A stretch of 40,733 bases of DNA from an uncultured Collinsella sp. Its GTDB lineage: Bacteria > Actinomycetota > Coriobacteriia > Coriobacteriales > Coriobacteriaceae. The notes beneath the pieces are model-generated. The model saw nothing but the letters and a program-made list of their open reading frames with translations, had not been told where the DNA came from and did not search any database. The translations under genes were made by a program, and so were the position numbers. The stretch lies in contig UQLF01000017.1 of assembly GCA_900541875.1 (NCBI GenBank), forward strand, positions 1 through 40,733, read 5' to 3'. This document shows, one piece after another, positions 40,348-40,733 of the stretch; within the stretch, counting starts at the first letter, position 1, and each line of letters begins with the position of its first letter.

Positions 40348-40359
40348 CAAAGATTGTTG

Positions 40360-40390
40360 AGACGGTCAACTTCGGTTGGCCGTCTTTTTT
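40360..40390 (+). terminator. Second terminator after element B
   Basis: An 11-bp stem with one G-T pair (AGACGGTCAAC, TTCG loop, 40360-40384) followed by six T residues. It directly follows the duplicated tRNA-Lys end, as if the duplicated end once had its own transcript. Confidence 0.88.
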
Positions 40391-40733
40391 GTCGCCCTTT
40401 CATGGGTTCGAACCCGTATCTATCTATATATAAGAACGCTTGGCGAACAAAACCCGCCTTTTACCGATGGGAAACAAATAGCTGATGCCTTTGGGGTAAA
40501 GTAGCGCTCCAGAGATGACCGATGTCTCAATACTCATAAAACAGCTGGTCATCGCCAATATCAGAAGCCAATGCTTCAGTTTTAACCTCAGCGATGCGAC
40601 TGAGGGACCTATTCATTTGTGAACAAAATATGGAGTGCGCGATTCCCGCCCACGGCGCCCCTCCGGTCTGGCAATATATCTCCTTGCCGCGCGGCCCGGT
40701 CGGACCGGATCAGCCGCGGGGCGTGCACCTTGA
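40391..40733. other. Window end without recognisable gene
   Basis: It begins with another palindrome (GGGTTCGAACCC, 40404-40415), then AT-richer DNA and a GC-rich last ~90 bases. Only short frames are present, for example a 29-codon frame on the minus strand (40527-40616) that I cannot support as a gene. Confidence 0.45.

Noticed and set aside
40107..40403. A 98-codon minus-strand frame containing the repeated peptide VGRQGF
   Set aside because: It runs antisense through tRNA-Lys and its duplicated 3' end; such frames are a common annotation artefact.
40527..40616. 29-codon minus-strand frame (MNRSLSRIAEVK...) near the window end, and an overlapping 42-codon frame
   Set aside because: No ribosome binding site or recognisable family; could be a gene remnant but the evidence is too thin.

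Overview
The window is a chromosomal origin-of-replication region from a GC-rich actinobacterium, most likely class Coriobacteriia (Collinsella or a close relative). This assignment is an inference from gene order (rnpA, yidD, yidC, jag, rsmG, parA and parB on one side; dnaA, dnaN, recF, dciA-like, gyrB and gyrA on the other), actinobacterial traits such as paired PafB/PafC-like WYL proteins, and GC-rich codon use. No database was consulted. The first ~100 bases are extremely C/G-rich and low in complexity, and the window may begin at a contig edge.

Left arm (about 0.1-11.3 kb, all minus strand): a leftward replication block of a GHKL-ATPase/winged-helix gene, dnaA, dnaN, recF, a dciA-like gene, a terminator, then gyrB and gyrA. 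Origin signals lie on both sides of the first two genes of this block: an AT-rich stretch with a DnaA-trio-like run between dnaA and dnaN, and a cluster of variant DnaA boxes (core TTTTCAACA) at 11.38-11.46 kb.

Right arm (11.5-16.7 kb, plus strand): a near-consensus promoter drives rpmH, rnpA, yidD, yidC and jag up to a strong terminator. Then come rsmG, three parS sites spaced exactly 39 bp apart, parA, parB and a small membrane protein gene. rlmN follows on the minus strand.

18-27.4 kb: ddl overlaps a DinG-type exonuclease-helicase fusion. It converges on a tandem pair of WYL regulators (PafB/PafC-like), suggesting a DNA-damage neighbourhood. A large membrane protein with a split, degenerate M28 peptidase fold and a ~660-residue acidic insertion follows, with a small membrane protein behind it.

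27.5-40.7 kb: an LPATG-anchored thioester/CnaB adhesin, tRNA-Gly(CCC), purB, a TSCPD protein coupled to a Tat lipoprotein, an OmpR-type two-component system, purC with a small membrane protein, an M29 aminopeptidase and tRNA-Lys(TTT). 

The most unusual sequence is downstream of both tRNA genes. After each tRNA terminator is a ~110-125 nt element with the same order of parts: a T-arm-like motif, three short hairpins, a closing stem that differs in sequence but still pairs, and a copy of the 3' end of that very tRNA. A third, partial member lies beside the tRNA-Gly copy. I do not recognise this family. The second notable item is the GHKL-ATPase with a Q/P-rich linker and winged helix immediately upstream of dnaA.
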